5,404 bases of DNA. Source: an uncultured Caryophanales bacterium. GTDB lineage: Bacteria > Bacillota_I > Bacilli_A > RF39 > UBA660. The DNA lies in the NCBI GenBank assembly GCA_937897245.1, contig CALCBO010000221.1, forward strand, positions 1-5,404. The letters run 5' to 3'. Below are positions 4,233 through 5,404 of this stretch, in pieces (the stretch's first letter is position 1; every line of letters begins with the position of its first letter). The notes beneath the pieces were generated by a model, which did no database searches, was not told the DNA's origin, and worked only from the letters and a program-made list of their open reading frames with translations. Position numbers and translations under genes: made by a program.

Positions 4233-5246
4233 ATGAATTTAGAAGAATTAAATGATAAACAAAGAGAAGCAGTATTATATAATGAAGGACCATTACTAAT
4301 TATTGCCGGAGCAGGAGCTGGAAAAACTAAAACTTTAACTTCTAAAATAGCCTTTTTAATAGAAGAAAAAGATGTTAATCCATATGGTATCTTAGCTATA
4401 ACTTTTACCAATAAAGCAGCTAAAGAAATGAAAGATAGAATATATTCTTTAATTGGCAGTGAAGCTAAAAAATTAACAGTTTCAACCTTCCATAGTTTTG
4501 GATTAAAACTATTAAGAGAAAATTTTGAAAGACTAGGTTATGATAGAAACTTTGTTATTATGGATAGTGATGACTCCTTAACAGTTGTTAAGAAGATAAT
4601 TAAAGATATGGGATATGATCCTAAGATATATAATCCCCGAGCTATTAGAAATAAAATAAGTAGTTGTAAAAATGAAATGATATCACCAAGTATGTATGAA
4701 AGATATGTTGTTAGCGACTATGAAAAAGTAATTAAAGAAGTATATGAAAAATATGAAACAAAACTACAAAGAAATAATTCTGTAGATTTTGATGATTTAT
4801 TATTACTTCCAATAGAATTATTTAAAAAGAATCCAGATGTTTTAGAAAGATATCAAGAACTATACCAATACATTTTAATAGATGAGTATCAAGATACTAA
4901 TGAAGCACAATATATCCTAACCAAATTATTAAGTGAAAAAAATAGAAAGATAACTTGTGTTGGAGATGATTCTCAAAGTATCTATAGCTTTAGAGGAGCT
5001 AATTATAAAAATATCTTAAATTTTGAAAAAGATTATAAAGATGCTAAAACAATACTTCTTGAACAAAACTATCGTTCTACTAGTACTATTCTAGATGCCG
5101 CTAACTGTGTAATTAAAAATAATAAAATGAAAAAAGAAAAGAATCTTTGGACTGCTAGAGGAATAGGTGACAAAATAAAATATTGGTATGTCCGGAAGGT
5201 TAACATATTTCGTATCAGATGTGCATCTTGGTCTGCAGGTGGCTGA
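4233..5246 (+). CDS. UvrD/PcrA/Rep-family ATP-dependent DNA helicase, truncated at a foreign junction
   Basis: A superfamily 1A 3'-5' helicase acting in DNA repair and replication restart. Visible motifs in order: Q motif LNDKQREAV (6-14), Walker A AGAGAGKT (25-32), motif Ia ITFTNKAAKEM (56-66), Ib STFHSFG (84-90), VDFDDLL (184-190), Walker B/motif II LIDEYQDTN (215-223), motif III VGDDSQSIYSFRGA (243-256) and motif IV LEQNYRS (276-282). Recognisable helicase sequence ends around residue 319 (GDKIKYWYV, DNA ~5189). The remaining codons to the TAG-free frame's stop at 5246 are out-of-frame translation of unrelated GC-richer DNA. Motifs V and VI and the rest of a protein normally about 700 or more residues long are absent, so the piece could not be an active helicase. 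The start is supported by AGGGAG 8 nt upstream. PcrA versus another UvrD-like paralogue cannot be decided from this part. The break is probably an assembly artefact, so the real gene is likely intact. Confidence 0.9.
   Translation: MNLEELNDKQREAVLYNEGPLLIIAGAGAGKTKTLTSKIAFLIEEKDVNPYGILAITFTNKAAKEMKDRIYSLIGSEAKKLTVSTFHSFGLKLLRENFERLGYDRNFVIMDSDDSLTVVKKIIKDMGYDPKIYNPRAIRNKISSCKNEMISPSMYERYVVSDYEKVIKEVYEKYETKLQRNNSVDFDDLLLLPIELFKKNPDVLERYQELYQYILIDEYQDTNEAQYILTKLLSEKNRKITCVGDDSQSIYSFRGANYKNILNFEKDYKDAKTILLEQNYRSTSTILDAANCVIKNNKMKKEKNLWTARGIGDKIKYWYVRKVNIFRIRCASWSAGG
5184..5193. other. Junction between AT-rich helicase gene and GC-richer foreign DNA
   Basis: Left of about 5187 the reading frame is helicase in A/T-rich codons. 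From the ATG at 5188 a different frame (+1 relative to the helicase) encodes LpxH-like protein in mixed-to-GC-rich codons. Both composition and homology change within about 10 bp. No inverted repeat, target duplication, integrase or transposase gene is seen at the join. Confidence 0.75.
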
Positions 5247-5316
5247 TCCTGCCGGTCGGGAGGCTCGTTTCGTGTCCTTCCTGAAAGGGCTTCCGGAGGA
5301 AACGGAGGCGGTATTT
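5188..5316 (+). CDS. LpxH-type UDP-2,3-diacylglucosamine hydrolase, N-terminal fragment (foreign)
   Basis: The frame opening at ATG 5188 reads MSGRLTYFVSDVHLGL, then DPAGREARFVSFLKGLPEE and ETEAVF. SDVHLG (residues 10-15) is the first metal-binding D-x-H motif of calcineurin-like phosphoesterases, and the REARFVSFL spacing is what I know from Bacteroidales LpxH proteins, which would continue with LLGDIxDFW. The enzyme cleaves UDP-2,3-diacylglucosamine to lipid X in lipid A synthesis, which has no place in a Gram-positive host like that inferred for 1-5187. Only about 43 codons are present; the GD-motif and everything after it are missing. There is no ribosome-binding site of its own, since helicase sequence abuts the ATG. 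Family call is moderately firm; the taxonomic source is inferred. Confidence 0.6.
5290..5316. other. Second junction, LpxH-like to Cca-like, within a shared LPEETEAVF stretch
   Basis: Residues LPEETEAVF fit both the LpxH family (before LLGD) and the Cca family (after the catalytic DxD). The switch therefore lies somewhere in these 27 bp, which could have served as local homology for a template switch or a false assembly overlap. Confidence 0.55.
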
Positions 5317-5404
5317 TCCGGCTTCGGTCTGGTGCTGTCCGGGAAAAAACACGGCACCGTGGGGGTCATCACCGGCGGAACCGTGGTGGAGATCACCACC
5401 TTCC
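5290..5404 (+). CDS. CCA tRNA nucleotidyltransferase fragment (foreign), off the right edge
   Basis: Continuing in the same frame, the protein changes to LPEETEAVF, then GLVLSGKKHGTVGVITGG and TVVEITTF. This matches the conserved stretch of class II CCA-adding enzymes after the catalytic DxD (ALPE..xAxF...G.KHGTV.V...G...E.TTF), as in Bacillus-type Cca. The enzyme adds or repairs the 3'-CCA end of tRNAs. The N-terminal nucleotide-binding part (GGxVRD, DxD) that should precede it is absent, replaced by LpxH-like sequence, so this is an internal fragment fused in frame at about 5290-5316. Codons are GC-rich (GGC, ACC, GTG, ATC), unlike the rest of the window. Source may be a Clostridia-like gut bacterium (inference). 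Confidence 0.7.

Noticed and set aside
5091..5399. 102-codon minus-strand ORF over the right end
   Set aside because: It crosses the composition junction and is antisense to recognisable helicase, LpxH and Cca sequence; a shadow frame.
5184..5404. Mobile element or recent horizontal insertion into the helicase gene
   Set aside because: No transposase, integrase, terminal repeats or target duplication visible; the inserted part itself is a mosaic of two housekeeping gene fragments, which fits artefact better.

Overview
The first ~5.19 kb looks like the genome of an uncultured, very AT-rich, Gram-positive-type member of the Bacillota (Bacilli, e.g. an RF39- or Erysipelotrichales-like gut lineage). 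The evidence is strong A+T bias in genes and spacers, AAAGGGGG/GGAGG ribosome-binding sites, consensus sigma-A promoters, a sortase with a wall-sorted substrate, and use of TGG for Trp with no need to read TGA as sense. The lineage is inferred from style; no marker gene settles it.

Layout. 1-766 (minus): N-terminal three-quarters or so of a COG0715/NMT1-THI5-type ABC transporter substrate-binding protein, cut by the window edge. 767-950: divergent, A-tract-rich intergenic region with a very good sigma-A promoter for the rightward operon. 951-3752 (plus): a compact three-gene operon made of a secreted thioester-domain surface protein (Cys62/Gln113, C-terminal VPDTS sorting signal), a sortase overlapping it by 8 nt, and an unrecognised protein with five predicted membrane segments and a long charged coiled-coil tail. 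An intrinsic terminator wraps the last stop codon. The simplest reading is a dedicated adhesin display unit: the sortase anchors the thioester adhesin, and the membrane/coiled-coil protein has an unknown accessory role.

3753-4232: a 480-bp spacer that is not empty. It has a plus-strand promoter and strong terminator about 80 bp apart (a candidate small RNA of about 75 nt). Convergent to it is a minus-strand 30-codon ORF for a very hydrophobic peptide whose start lies in a 9-bp inverted repeat. Together they resemble a type I toxin-antitoxin layout, unproven. A consensus promoter for the next gene follows.

4233-~5189 (plus): the N-terminal ~319 residues of a UvrD/PcrA/Rep-family helicase (Q motif to motif IV). 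The sequence then changes abruptly to GC-richer DNA in another frame. That DNA encodes first the start of an LpxH-type UDP-2,3-diacylglucosamine hydrolase (a Gram-negative, probably Bacteroidales, gene) and then, without a break, a piece of a CCA tRNA nucleotidyltransferase. The last ~215 bp therefore look like foreign sequence joined twice, most simply a chimeric metagenome assembly end rather than biology.
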